From positions 34,570,283 through 34,634,282 of the forward strand of contig OU612066.1 in NCBI GenBank assembly GCA_914767715.1: a stretch of 64,000 nucleotides of DNA, read 5' to 3'. The translations under genes were made by a program, and so were the position numbers. The DNA is from Membranipora membranacea. Its lineage: Eukaryota > Bryozoa > Gymnolaemata > Cheilostomatida > Membraniporidae. Shown here one piece after another: positions 1 through 11,800 of the stretch (position 1 is its first letter; each line of letters opens with the position of its first letter). The notes under the pieces are model-generated. The model did not search any database. It saw nothing but the letters and a program-made list of their open reading frames with translations, and was not told where the DNA came from.

Positions 1-26
1 CATTGTATAATTGACGTTATGCTTAC

Positions 27-3000
27 TATGATATATCCGAAGGCGAGTATGGTAAATACGTTGTGGATCAAATTCTGGATACCTCCCATCTCAATCTCCC
101 TCCAATTCAGAATGTTTATATACTGGTCTAAAATAAATGAAAATAAAACAGTAAAGAAGTTTAAAGATTAAAAAACTAGTGCAGCTATGGATAAAATTCA
201 TATAAAATTCTACCCGAAGTCAAATGCATTTCACAGATGGGCAGATACTAACACGATAATAATATGACAGATTTTCATGGTAAAAAATTTCAATGCTCTA
301 CTTATTGATGGTGGAAAGACAGCCTCCCATAAGGGAAGGTAACTCTCATTCCCTGCATTATGATGTCACTATAGCACTAATGGCTGAGGCTTCTAACAAT
401 TGTTTCTTATATCGCACTTCTTGATGATGACATCATAATGCAGGGAATGAAAGTTACCTTGCATTATGGGAGGCACTCTTTCCACCATTAATAATTCATG
501 CCAAGCAGAGCATTGAATTTCTTTACCACGCAAATCTGACGATTGGTCTTTGGGTAGTCTTTAAATTGAGGTTATAATCTGGGTGGGTAGAATGAAATGT
601 TATAATTCATTGAAGCCTCTCTAGGTTGTTCACCCTGTGATAGATCAATAAGATAAGATAAGTGAGGCTAATGTCCAAAAATAACTTTGGAGGTCTTGGT
701 TTGAATCCCGCTGCGGTCTACTGAATACTGCACTCAATTTACGTTCCAGGTGTGGTCCGACCTGTCTGCAAACTGAGAGAAACTTGGCACCGAATATGGC
801 GGCCGCCCCCTTTAGGCACCTTTATTTCTCAGTCTTCAGACAGAGACAGACTTGCGATTTTAACCCATATATTAATTCCAAGACTACACCTGCTCCTATG
901 CCTTAACAAGGCTACTGAAAGCTGCCTGTAGCAACAGTAGGGTGTCATCTATATTATAAAAGCGGCTCCTTGCTAGTTTCCAATTTTACAAATGGAGATT
1001 TAAAGAGGCTTCAAAAGCTTTGTCTGCCTTTTATGGACTATCATAGTCAACGCCTGGGGACCCCGGGAAGTACGAACTGTCTCTTATTTCTAAATCTATG
1101 TAGTCGGAGATATTGAGATATACTTTCCCGAATCACCCTCCTAGCAAATTAGCCCCATCAACCAACAGTACTACATTCACACGTACAAAAGCATTTTGTA
1201 CATTTTGTATCTGGAACCTCAATGCCTCAAAAAGTGTTTCTTCAAATTTGAGGTTCCAGATAATGGCTGTACAGGATGCTTAATTTAATTTAATACTTTT
1301 TTGCTTCATCACAACTATAAATATCTTCTCCACATGGCCTCATTTGCTTTGATCGGCGTTGGTTCATTACATGAGAAAGGTAGGCTTATGTGTAGTAATC
1401 CTTACCTCCAATTATATAACCTGTTGTGATGGCACAAGTTGAACAAGCTATCTCTGAATTCCCCCTGTGAAAATACGTAAAATGCCTAAAATAAGTACCA
1501 AAGATTGCGACACTGCCAGAAAAAGTCCTATCCATTCGATAAAAAGAAAATATTTGGCAAACTTTTGAAATTTTATTTTAGGGTTTCAATTATTAATCGC
1601 TATTAGGGTTTACTGCAAGACCAATCCAAAGCTGACACTAATAGGGTGCTCCAACAAGGAATGGAATAAAAATGAGAAAAATCTTAGAGTATTGAGATAA
1701 AACTGTCGGACAGTTCAGTAAGCTCAGTTGAGTTTGTCTGCTCCAGCTTCAAGGTCACATGTCCATCCACGTGACAAATAGTTAAAGGACATCCTGGTCT
1801 ACTTGATAAAGACACAGGGCTAGACGGCAGTAATTATTATGGTAGAATGTTCAAAACTCAAGGTGCATGTCCAAAACTCAAGGTGTATGTCCAAAACTCA
1901 AGGTGCATGTCCAAAACTCAAGGTGCATGTCCAAAACTCAAGGTGCATGTCCAGGACTCAAGGTCCGTGTCCAGGACTCAAGGTCCATGTCCAGGCTAGT
2001 TGACTTTTGTACAGGTGTATGAGTCAGATTAAGCTTTGGCAGGATACCAGCACCAGCATCAAATCATGTAGGCCTGGAAACCCTAGAAACCCTGGAAACC
2101 CTGGAAACCCTGGCCTTGTGCATACAGACTTCATTCACTCTCATTATAAAATAAACTTACCAAACTAAATCATTGTACATCTCATCTCCATGCACCAATG
2201 AGAAGGTTCCTAATGCCAAGGATACAATTGCATGTATGTTTGCCCTCGCCTTTACTCCCAATACATATACCCACATCTGAACCCTGCAAAGTGTTTTTGA
2301 TCACACTAAACTCAATACGATCTGAATCTTGATGCAACAAAGAATGAGCCATGATTTGTCAAACTCTGCTATGTTTTATGTTAAGCTGTGGCTGTCAAGC
2401 GACAATCATATTGTATCTACTGGCCACATATTAGGGCATGAAACAGGATGTTCTTTTGGGAACCATGAACAGAGGAGATTATTTTTCAAAAACTTTTATT
2501 TGCCACATCTTGATTCAAGAATAAAATATGGCAAAAACTTAAGCTTCACCATACTAACTCACCGACTACCCACATCACTCCTCCCTCTCCAGATATGTTC
2601 TAATGTCATGGCGTTTAACTTGACGCAGTAGTACAGCACACTGATCACGTGATATACTATTGCATGTATATCTCTGATCAATAGAGCAGCTGAAATGCAG
2701 TGTTTAGGAGACGTATGGATGACTACCCAAACTTTTGGATACCGTAAGGTCGCGGATTGTAGTCGCATGGTTAATGTCCATGGGTGGTTAAAACTTAGTC
2801 AAGCTTACCGCGGTAATAATAAGTGCATTGTTTCCAAATTCTATAGGCAGGCGCTAATGAGTGAACATACATACTAACTCAGTTGTAACATGCTAGCATC
2901 GACTATATATCTCTTATTTTTATTAACAATATCCGACCTCAGAAGAGACATATAAAATTGGAGAGCTCAATGTATTGACCTTCAAGGTCAAGCAGTTGTT

Positions 3001-3795
3001 GCCTCGTTACACCTACATAAAATTATCATCCAATTAGAAACGATCTGACCAATAGTTAACCAATCAGCATTCTTCTTATCCAACCAGTCGATGCAATGCT
3101 TATTATTATTTCAGACAGAAATGTATCATAATGTTTTGTTTTGAAGAAGTAAGTAGGACAAATGTGGGCTGTGGTCAGGTCTGTGCAGTGTGGTGGGAGG
3201 GCATTAGCATGTAACACATAGTGTGCACATTTCTTGATCATTATATTGCCTGGGCGGCTAGATATTGTGGTTAAATGACAGTGGGCTTGCTGGTGTGATA
3301 TGGCTAAAATCTGTGTTTTGCTTCCTAAATTAATCCAGGGCTGTTCACCAACAAGCCACGTGGTTACAGTACGCGACCTTACGGTATACACATATCCTTT
3401 TCATATTTCTTGTTAAAATAATTAAATTTAACTTTTGAAAATCTAATCTTGCCTGTTTACAGTTTTAGAAGAGCATTTAGTACATATTTTTGACAAAAAA
3501 ACTAACATCGAAACTGTGTATTGTTAGACTAAGCTCAGAAGAGAGAAGAAAGAATTGGTAATAATGCAGAGCTAGGAAGTTGTGATTCGATCATGTCTTT
3601 TTGATAAAATTAAAGTTGTCCTCTCTTTCAGCCGAATTTAGGTACCCCAATATTTACGACAGAAGCTCTATCGAGCAGAGATACACATGTTAATAGTGTA
3701 ATCTCGAAATCAGTGTTGCAGCACAGGGCAATCGTACACAGACATGATATACCCGAAATGGTGAAGTATTTGTGTAAGGGCTGCACTGAATCCAT
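27..3795 (-). CDS. TLC-domain (TLCD4/TMEM56-like) protein, paralog A, 3' part outside window
   Basis: Multi-pass membrane protein with a TRAM/LAG1/CLN8 (TLC) domain. Exons on the minus strand, first to last: 3725-3795 and 2563-2640 (the first coding exon, now in two pieces), 2161-2283, 1406-1464, 27-127. The rest lies left of the window. Exon lengths 123 and 59 and all phases match the complete paralog at 5845-9334. The start ATG at 3795 opens MDSVQPLHKYF. Relative to the paralog, the first exon is interrupted by about 1.08 kb (2641-3724). Splicing GCC-CT|gtgctg to gatcag|T-GTG-CTG would restore the frame with two extra residues. The His-His pair of the TLC motif is His-Asn here (LIHNV). The AG that accepts the 5'UTR exon in the paralog reads GG here. 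It could be functional or a decaying copy. TLC family membership is clear, the exact ortholog is not. Confidence 0.82.
304..491. repeat. foldback/MITE-like element in TLC copy A intron
   Basis: Two arms of about 62 bases (306-368 and 429-489) are inverted copies of each other with a few mismatches, separated by about 60 bases. The ends read ATGGTGGAAAGA and its complement. No transposase is present. The matching intron of copy B lacks it, so it inserted after the duplication. A target duplication could not be fixed by eye. Confidence 0.8.
650..900 (+). repeat. dispersed SINE-like repeat, copy 1
   Basis: This shares blocks with 54725-54860: CCCGCTG..GTCTACTGA, a GTCCGACCTG-type block, and a CAGAGACA..CTTGCGATTT block. 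A pol III B-box-like stretch (GGTTTGAATCCC) is present near 700, which suggests a tRNA-derived SINE. The boundaries are approximate. Confidence 0.6.
1850..1995. repeat. about 20-bp minisatellite
   Basis: A unit close to CCAAAACTCAAGGTGCATGT is repeated about seven times. The later units drift to CCAGGACTCAAGGTCC. It lies in an intron of TLC copy A. A shorter run of CCCTGGAAA units follows at about 2080-2115. Confidence 0.85.
2641..3724. mobile_element. insertion splitting TLC copy A exon 1, with a nested MITE
   Basis: Comparison with the unbroken exon of copy B (9192-9334) shows about 1.08 kb of extra sequence here. Its two ends carry short inverted matches (ACACTGAT near both ends), with a possible short target duplication (CTGT on the minus strand). 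Inside it, 2742-3384 is a second element with 13-bp perfect terminal inverted repeats flanked by TA. No transposase reading frame was recognised. Confidence 0.65.
2742..3384. mobile_element. TA-flanked MITE with 13-bp terminal inverted repeats
   Basis: Left end CCGTAAGGTCGCG (2742-2754) and right end CGCGACCTTACGG (3372-3384) are perfect inverted copies, each bordered by TA. That is the pattern of Tc1/mariner/pogo-type non-autonomous elements. There is no coding capacity of its own. Confidence 0.75.
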
Positions 3796-4183
3796 ATCAA
3801 TACGCTCCGATCCGTAGATATGAAACAAGATGCTTAAAGTTTGTTAGTCGCAGGTAAAATCAGTGGTCAACAAACTTTACTTTGATCCATGTATTCTATT
3901 ATCACCAGCTAGTTGACCAAGTGGTTTGAGTTTCTTTTAACGGATAGTAGGATTTGCAGAAAACACATCTAAATAAACACTGATTTCTCTGTATTGACTG
4001 TTTATCTATCAGGTGTTTCTTAGGCCTGATCGGCTTTGCTTGCAGTAGTCTGAACAATCTGTTGTGAAGAGCAGTCTTCAGCTGGATTTGCCGAGCAGTT
4101 AGATGCAAAGACGTCAAATCTTCAGGTCCAAAAGGCGTTAGATCCTAAGGCCGGCTGACAACTCTCTCAATACCAGTATTAAT

Positions 4184-4301
4184 GTAGTTTAAGTGCTCAA
4201 ACGGTGCAAGATGCTGGTAGAGGCATTTCATTATCAACCACAAGTGGTTGATAATGAAATGCCTCTACCAGCATCTTGCACGGTTTGAGCACTTAAACTA
4301 G
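4184..4301. repeat. near-perfect long palindrome
   Basis: Arms of about 58 bases (4184-4241 and 4244-4301) are inverted copies around a two-base centre (CAACCAC-AA-GTGGTTG). The equivalent place in segment copy B (about 9690-9720) lacks it. It lies upstream of TLC copy A. It may be a foldback transposon relic or a palindrome created during repair. Confidence 0.85.
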
Positions 4302-5039
4302 TATTAATGATGATATCATCGAGCTGAGACAATAAAACGGACGCAGAAGAGACTGCAATATGGGAACTTAACATAAAGCTCATTACAGACCTTACAATCC
4401 TGCGACAATCCCTTGGTCTTCTTAGCTTCTCTTCTCTACCAAACTGCAATCATGATCAGCTGACTGGATGATAGATTGCTACTCACTCCCTACCAGATCT
4501 CCTGAGTAACTGGACAACCAAGCAGGAATAACTTTGATGTGTTTCACCACATCCTAAGATCTAATCAATTTGAGGTTACTCTCAGGCGATAGCAGTGCTG
4601 TTCAGGTAATTTTCTTATTATCTGTAAACATGCAAAATCAAGAATAAATCACCAGTAAATATTTAGGTTGTCAAGCAGGTTTACGCCTGCCTACAAAACC
4701 AAACATCCATCAGATTTAGTTATATGGCCATAAAACCATTGCTATATCCTTGATTTTAGACAGGCCAATCAATAAGAAAATTTATTGTCCTAAGGTAGGC
4801 TGTACTAACCCATGTGTTAACCCATCTCCTTTATATTAATTTGTTTGAACCCATAGTTACCTCGTCAAGGGCTTACCAAACTCCTGACGGACTGTGTGCA
4901 CCATTTAGAGGATTATAACATGGCTTGATCAGGGTGACAAGACCAAACTCAAATATACAATATATTAGTTCAAGCAATAAACTCCCTCTCATTGGTTCAA
5001 GATTATCTACTCAGTGATCAGCGTTTAATTAATTGTTGA

Positions 5040-5350
5040 TGCTTGGTAATGGTATTACAACATGTAATTGAGCAGACAAGTGTTCAGTGGATAGCAGCTC
5101 AATTTATTTGGCCTCAATATGTTTCTGAGTGTGGATGAAAAATGGAATCAAGGTAGATTCAAACAGCTACAAAATTGGACCTGTCAATGAAATCTGTTTT
5201 GTGAGTATTTTTAATTATTGTTATTGTTAATAGTTGTCTGCTCATCAAAAATCAGAGGGCAACTCTAAATACTGAAAAATATACCCCCCTGAAAATTCCC
5301 ACTTTTTGCCTCTTAAGTACTTACTTTACAGGTTGAGTATGCAAGAAGTA
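5040..5350 (+). pseudogene. remnant of NHL-gene 5' region, segment copy A
   Basis: Similar to 10640-10960 and 13345-14060. It keeps the block ACAAGTGTTCAG..GATAG.AGCTCAA.TT and the acceptor with start of the NHL exon (TTTACAG|GTTGAGTATGCAAG) at 5331-5350. The similarity then stops and no open frame follows. It marks where an NHL gene once lay beside TLC copy A. Confidence 0.55.
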
Positions 5351-5844
5351 TATATTTATCTTAAAAAAATGTAGATATTTTCTATGAAGTGATGATATGA
5401 AAATTGGCTATTTGGACAATAAAATAACTCCTGATATTTGATGACTATATTTGGATTTATTTCTCTTGATTTATTATTAATTGATTATTAACATTATTGC
5501 TCCCTTGGTTTTCACTATGCTGCTGCATGATGCTTAAGAGGAAAATAATGACATTGGTAATATAATTTCTTTTTCAACACAAAACAAAACGAGAGTCCGG
5601 ATGATAAGGGTACTAAGATACATTGACGACTCAAAAAACGCATCGGAAATATTCGACCATACTTGATCTAGAAATTATCTTGCCTCATCTCTGTATTTGT
5701 ATATATTCTATTGCCACTATTGATCAGCGTCATGGAGAAAAAAAATGCAGTAAAATAATGAAAAGCAGTAAAGAAGAATTGTTGACATCGACATTTTACA
5801 TGTTTTTGGCCACTCATTTCCATGTTTCAAGTCATAGTTTTCAA

Positions 5845-8800
5845 TCAAATTAGTGAGTCCTTGCTTTTGAAACCTTTCACATGCTTATATAACCCACGTA
5901 CAATCTTTGAGAACCACATGATATTAAGGACATCCAAAATGCTGTGTGCAGCAAAGGGTAGGACGCGGCCAAATAAGTTCTGTGCTTGGTACTTTTCTGT
6001 ACCGACAACACTCTTCAGCATATACAGTAGTATTGGTATGGGTAGTATACGGAAGACAGCAAATGATATCAGCATCGCAACTCCATTGTAGAAGTAGATA
6101 AGTGTATTCTGTTGTCCTGATCTATGCAGTGAATTCCTACAAAATAATATAGGGATAAGACCATCGAAATTAGCCTCAGGTCGACCTCGAAATTAACGTG
6201 GAAACACAGTGATTGACATCCATTAGTTTGAGCAGAATAATCAAATAACTGTGTAAATACGACTACACCAATCACATAACATAAAGCCTCATACCTTATA
6301 GTAACAAACAAAGTTGAGCCCTCAGCCAAAATGCGTACCATCGCAAAGCTTTGTAATCCCCCAGTAACCTGTTAAAAATGAATTTTATAAATTAAATATG
6401 ACTAAAATATTTTGTGCATGAAAATAGAGCGAAACTTACGATAATGAATCCTAGTTTGCAAAGATGTAGTAAAATTTAGGTAATTGATGATAGACTTCCA
6501 TGAGGTTAAATCTTATGTAATGGGAAGCACCGATTTTCTGAATAACCGTGAGTGAGCTACTGTTTACTCGGACATATTACTGACTCAGTTTTTCGGTTTA
6601 TGAGTATGGTGGTAAAACAACTGAAAAAGATGTATAACAATCAATTTACTCATGTCGTTATTGTCTAAATCAACAATGATTTTGAGGTAGGTAATTGTAG
6701 TCAAACTGAGTGATCTTCAAATATAATCAGAAAGAGCGTAAACTGACATAGTGAGGTGATTAACAGTGTCTTCATATACTGCAGATTGCCTCCTACCTTC
6801 ATCTTGGATATTGAATGCTACGCTTATATTATATTATTAGATAAGTGTCAGCACCATCAAAGCCGCGGCTGCTTTGGGAGTGAAGTATTTTTGGGGGCTG
6901 GTGTGACAGAAAACTATTTTAAAATTCAATCACTTTCTTGAATTGAATTATTCCGCTACATCGCATTACATATTGTCATAGAGTTGCCTCCATTTCCATG
7001 AGAGAGAAGGTGAGTTGTATAATTGAGTTTACACTTACTATGACATATCCGTAGGCAAGTATGGTAAAACCGTGGTGGAACAAGTATTGGAAATCTCCCA
7101 GTTCACTCCAGTACAGAGTCTTTATAAATTGGTCTGAAAATAAAAATGGAGCATTCAAATAGTTCAAAGTTTAAAATATGAGTGCAGTTATGAATAACAA
7201 TCCGATTAAATCAAGGTTATAACCGGGGACGGTAGACACAATTCAGTGCATAGCATAGATAAGCAATGTACTATTAAAAAAGATAATCATTCTCAAGGAA
7301 TGTGATGTCTATATTATTATATCCAAGATTACACCTGCTGGCGTAGCACCTGAAAGCCTATCACTCTTTAATTACAGTATCTAATTCATCTATATTATCG
7401 ATGCAGCTCAATGCTAGGTTTTATTTTTCCAAATGGTGATTTGGAGAGATTACAAACGCTTTGGCTGACTTTTATTGACTATTATGATCAACGTTTGGAG
7501 GCCTGGGAAGACTTTCCGTATCCTGGTCTATCCTCTTAGCAAACATGCCTCACCAACCAACAGTACTACATTTACACACACACACACACACAAAACCAAT
7601 ATCCGGAACCTCCAAAAGTATGAAATATTTTACTTGTTTCATGTAATGTTTTATGTTTTTGTATCATGTAATTGCCTTATTTGCTTTGATCGCGTTGGAC
7701 GGTGCAAACACTTAAGTTCATATAAATAAAGGAAGTTAAATGCAAATAATTATACAAATTTTTAGTAATATTGTGAGTTCACTACTTGAGAAAGGTAGGT
7801 TTATGTGTTGTAATCCCTACCTCCAATCATATAACCAGTGGTGATGGCACAGGTTGAACAAGCTATCTCTGAATTCCCCCTGTGAAAAAAAAACCATATA
7901 TTGAGACACGGCCAGAAATAAGGGCGGAGGCTTCAACCATTGTCGACTGCATGAGAGCAAGCAGTGAACATTCTATCAAATTGGAGAGTTTCTAATAATC
8001 TAAGGTCATGTTTTAAAAAGGTTTCAAATATTAGCCTGAATCCAAATCTGTCGAACAGTTCAGTAACATGAAGGCCTGCGTTTATCTGCTCCAGCTTCAA
8101 GGTCACCTGCCCATCAAAGTGGCAATAAATTAAAGGGTCTCCTAGCCTGCCTGATCAAGACTTGACAAAGAGCTAGACAGGGGTAATTAGTTTAGGCGGA
8201 ATATTGAAAACCTGAGATACTCTTCCAGGCACCAATGGTTATCTTGTGATGTCATGTGATTTTATTTATTTTATGTCAAAGTGTGCACAAGCTGATTGAC
8301 TTAGGTACGGGTGTATGAGTCATACCAAGCTATCAGAGTTTTGCAGGATAACCACCCAACGACAAAACTACATGGGGTGAGCTACAACACAATACAAATC
8401 CAACTCTGTGTTCCGGCATCAAATCATGTAGGTGGATGATGACTCCATTTAATGGTTTTTCCAGCAACAAAAAATTTAATTAACTTACCAAACCAAATCA
8501 TTGTACATCTCATCTCCATGCATCAAAGAGTAGGTTCCCAATGCCAAGGATACAACTGCATGGATGTTTGATCTTGCCTTTGCTCCCAATACGTATGCCC
8601 ACATCTGAACCCTGCAAAGTGTTTAAGATCACTCTCAACTCAACACAATCCAAGTCTTGGTGCGACAGCGAATGACCCATTTTTTTTTCGAAGTTTCGCA
8701 GCAGTGCATAAATGGGTAGTAAAGGATATGGTTCACAGCATCAGCTTTGTGCGTGACGCGGTGCAAAACTCAAAGTGGTTGCTGACTCTTAGCCGAGTAA

Positions 8801-9334
8801 CACTTCAGGTTAGGAGAGGTTCCAAGACATCGCTGTAATAATGGTAGAGCAAAGACTAAATATAACAGGAACAGGAAACTGCTCTGGGAGGTTCTATGTC
8901 AGGTGAGTTTGAGCACCTGATGGATGAAATGTTTCACAAAAATTCTCACTGAATAATCATCCGATTAAGATTTGATCTTTTCCCTATGCATGAGGTGCAA
9001 TCTGCTGTCAACAAGCGAGAACTTGTTTGAAACCTGGTTCCCTTTAATATCCAGCTGTCGTTGATAAAATAATGCCACTAGCTACATTCAAGGCAGGCCG
9101 GACTGTCGAGCGACAATCATATCATATTTCAAAACTTTTATTTACCTGATCATGATTCAAGAATGAAATATGTATCACTATGCTAACTCACCGACTACTC
9201 ACATCACTCCTCCCTCTCCAGCAATGTTCTAATTTCTTGGCGTTTACTTCAACAGAGTAATACAGGGCTATAGTACACAGACATGATATACCCGAAATCA
9301 TGAAGTATTTGTGTAAAGGATACACCGAGTCCAT
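5845..9334 (-). CDS. TLC-domain (TLCD4/TMEM56-like) protein, paralog B
   Basis: Complete six-exon gene: 9192-9334, 8489-8611, 7821-7879, 7039-7133, 6295-6368, 5845-6136. The exons join in phase to 786 nt, 261 residues. ATG at 9334 opens MDSVYPLHKYF. Family marks are a conserved stretch with KARSNIHA, then GDEMYNDLVWGNSEIA, then a GYMIGD motif, YWSELGDF followed by a His-His pair (LFHHG), and a last helix with DVLNIMWFSKIVRG close to vertebrate TLCD4. The TLC family comprises multi-pass membrane proteins acting on or binding lipids (ceramide synthases, TLCD proteins). The activity of TLCD4-type members is not settled. The gene is transcribed away from the NHL remnant at 10640-11700. Codon 1 was chosen because it begins the conserved exon shared with copy A. 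Confidence 0.92.
7568..7592. repeat. (CA)n microsatellite
   Basis: A run of CA dinucleotides in an intron of TLC copy B. The matching intron of copy A has only ACATTCACACG. Confidence 0.9.
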
Positions 9335-10640
9335 AATAATATGCTCCAATCTGTAGACATGAAACAAGATGGTTAAAGTCTGTTAGTAGTAAGTGAACTG
9401 AGTGATTGACAAAGTTATTCTAAAGTACTTTGATCCATGTATACTATTATCACTGGCTAGTTGACCGATTGGTTTAAGATTACTTTGACAGATAGGATTT
9501 GAAGAAAACACATGTAAGTAACTACTGATAACAGTTTTCTATCAGGTGTTTCCATTGGCCTGATTTGCTGTGCTTGCAGTAGTCAGTTTAATCTCTTGTG
9601 AAGCACATTCTTCACCCTGATTTGCCAAGCAGCATAATTCAGAGGCTTCAAATCTGTAGACCTGAGTTCAAACAGCGTCAGGCCGACTGACAGTAAAGCC
9701 AATGTATTCAAGAGAATGTAATATTGGAACTTAACATGAAGCTCATAACAGACCTTTCAATCCTGAGACAGTCCCTTACTGCTGTTGTTATATCCTCTTC
9801 TTGACCTAACTGATACCAGATCAGAAGACTAGATGATACATTGCTACTCGCTTTCAACCCGATCACCTGCGTACCCGGACAACCAAGTAGGAATAACTTT
9901 AAACTTTAAAGTGCAGTTGCGTTTCACCACAATCTGAAATCACGAGGTTGATCTCAGGTGATAGCAGTGCTGTGCAGGTAATTTTCTTATTATCTGTTTA
10001 CCTTCAATATCCTGTTGTTCCGGGATCCGGGATAAATCACTGAACATTTACGACGTCAAGTGGGAAGATTTATTTCTATGACAAATTCAGATCAGATTTA
10101 AATATAAAACTATAAAACCATTGCTATATCCTTAACTTGAGGTCATCAATCATTTTTATCTCTCACAAAAATTTATTGTCTAAAGCTAGGCTACCACTGA
10201 ACTTATTTAGGTTTGATAACTTGTTCCGAGAGAACACTGTTGAAAAAGACAATATTTTAACCCATCATCTTTATATTAATTTGGTTGAACCCTATGAGTA
10301 TCTTCGGTACCTCAGCAAGGGTGCACCCAACTCCTGATGGCATGTGTGCAACATATAGAGAATTATAACATGACCTGAACAACAGACAGAGGGGTAGGCG
10401 TCTGATAGTCATACAGATTATAGAGCAGCTCAAGATTCTCATTACAGGTCAGCAAGTTCTGCTTGATTGAATGACCTTATTGGGTATATACTGCATTGTC
10501 CCCTCCGTAAGGGAGCATACCTGATGAGAGTCAAAATCAAGACGTTGTAAGAGTCTGAGATTTTTAGCAGGAAACGATCTTCTTCTCGAAACTGTATTGA
10601 GTTATGTTCATAAACACTTATAATGACAAAACCAACCCTA
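9335..10640. other. upstream region of TLC copy B, no gene seen
   Basis: The sequence is alignable in blocks to 3800-5040 of segment copy A (for example GGTAATTTTCTTATTATCTGT at 4600 and 9978). It probably holds 5' noncoding exons and the promoter for the TLC gene and, divergently, the former NHL gene. The short open frames here are not conserved between copies. Confidence 0.5.
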
Positions 10641-11800
10641 ATCTATTCAGTACTCAGCATTGTTGGTGCTTGTCATTGTAGCAGGTAGGTGAGTAAACAA
10701 GTGTTCAGGAGATAGGAGCTCAAATTCTTTAGCCTGAATATGTATCCTGAAAGAAGATGGTACAAAGGTAGATTCAAACAGCATGGCGCATGTTCATTCA
10801 ACAAAATTGGTCCTGTAAATGAAAACTGTGTTGTAATATTTAATATTATTTATGTGAATAGTTGTCTGCTCTTTAAACATCAGAGGGCAACTCCGAATAC
10901 TAATGATAAGCTTGGTTATTCTCACTTTTTATCTCTTAATTCAATTACAGGCTGAGTATGGGCTGAGTATGGGCTGAGTATGGGCTGAGTATGGGCTGAG
11001 TATGGGCTGAGTATGGGCTGAGTATGGGCTGAGTATGGGCTGAGTATGGGCTGAGTATGGGCTGAGTATGGGCTGAGTATGGGCTGAGTATGGGCTGAGT
11101 ATGGGCTGAGTATGGGCTGAGTATGGGCTGAGTATGGGCTGAGTATGGGCTGAGTATGGGCTGAGTATGGGCTGAGTATGGGCTGAGTATGGGCTGAGTA
11201 TGGGCTGAGTATGGGCTGAGTATGGGCTGAGTATGGGCTGAGTATGGGCTGAGTATGGGCTGAGTATGGGCTGAGTATGGGCTGAGTATGGGCTGAGTAT
11301 GGGCTGAGTATGCAATGAGTACATATATCTCTGCTCTGTTGATCCATACAGAGAGTTATGTGTATCATATAGTCTTAAAAACCACAGACTTTAACTCAGG
11401 GTTTGTACAACTGTCCAGGTCTGAGATGACTAAGGACTGTACTTCTGTCTAAGATTGTTGGATAGAGAATTATATCAATTATATCGCTGTTACCCCTTGA
11501 TTATATCAAACATCACCATATTTAGGAAACTGTGAGGACGCAGGTTATAGAGGTGGGTCAGAGCCAATTTTTAATATTCTATCGTTCTGAATTGTGGAGT
11601 TAAGTGTTACTAGAAAGGCTCATAGGTACAAAGTATCACAACCATACACCCCTAGCTCAGAACTGATATCAACATTCCTAGCCTTATCAAGAAAGGGGCC
11701 TTTGAGATCAGGCTAAACAGACCTGGATAATGAGAAATGCTAATTTTTTTTACGAATTTAGATGAATAGAGTGAGGGGTGAAGAGAAAAGAATAATCAAG
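10640..11800 (+). pseudogene. NHL/caspase block remnant, segment copy B
   Basis: Pieces of the intact block at 13322-19300 lie here in order. They are the signal-peptide exon with donor (10645-10685), the acceptor of the propeller exon (10950), the exon start (11313-11375, shared PYRELCVSYR-type bases), a middle piece with TTTAGGAAACTG (11522-11600), and caspase 3' flank (11724-11790, ATAATGAGAAAT..GAGTGAGGGGTGAAGAGAAAAG, matching 19216-19280). Frames are broken and most of both genes is deleted. The array at 10951-11312 interrupts it. Confidence 0.75.
10951..11312. repeat. 11-bp minisatellite, about 33 copies
   Basis: The unit GGCTGAGTATG is repeated almost without change. It begins exactly after the CAG of a former 3' splice site (TTCAATTACAG) and multiplies the first bases of the NHL exon. 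Because 11 is not a multiple of 3, all frames give an 11-residue periodic peptide. Those long open frames are artefacts of the array. Confidence 0.97.

Noticed and set aside
10922-11368. Long minus-strand open frames with an 11-residue periodic peptide
   Set aside because: They exist only because an 11-bp array lacks stops in those frames; no start context, splice sites or homology.
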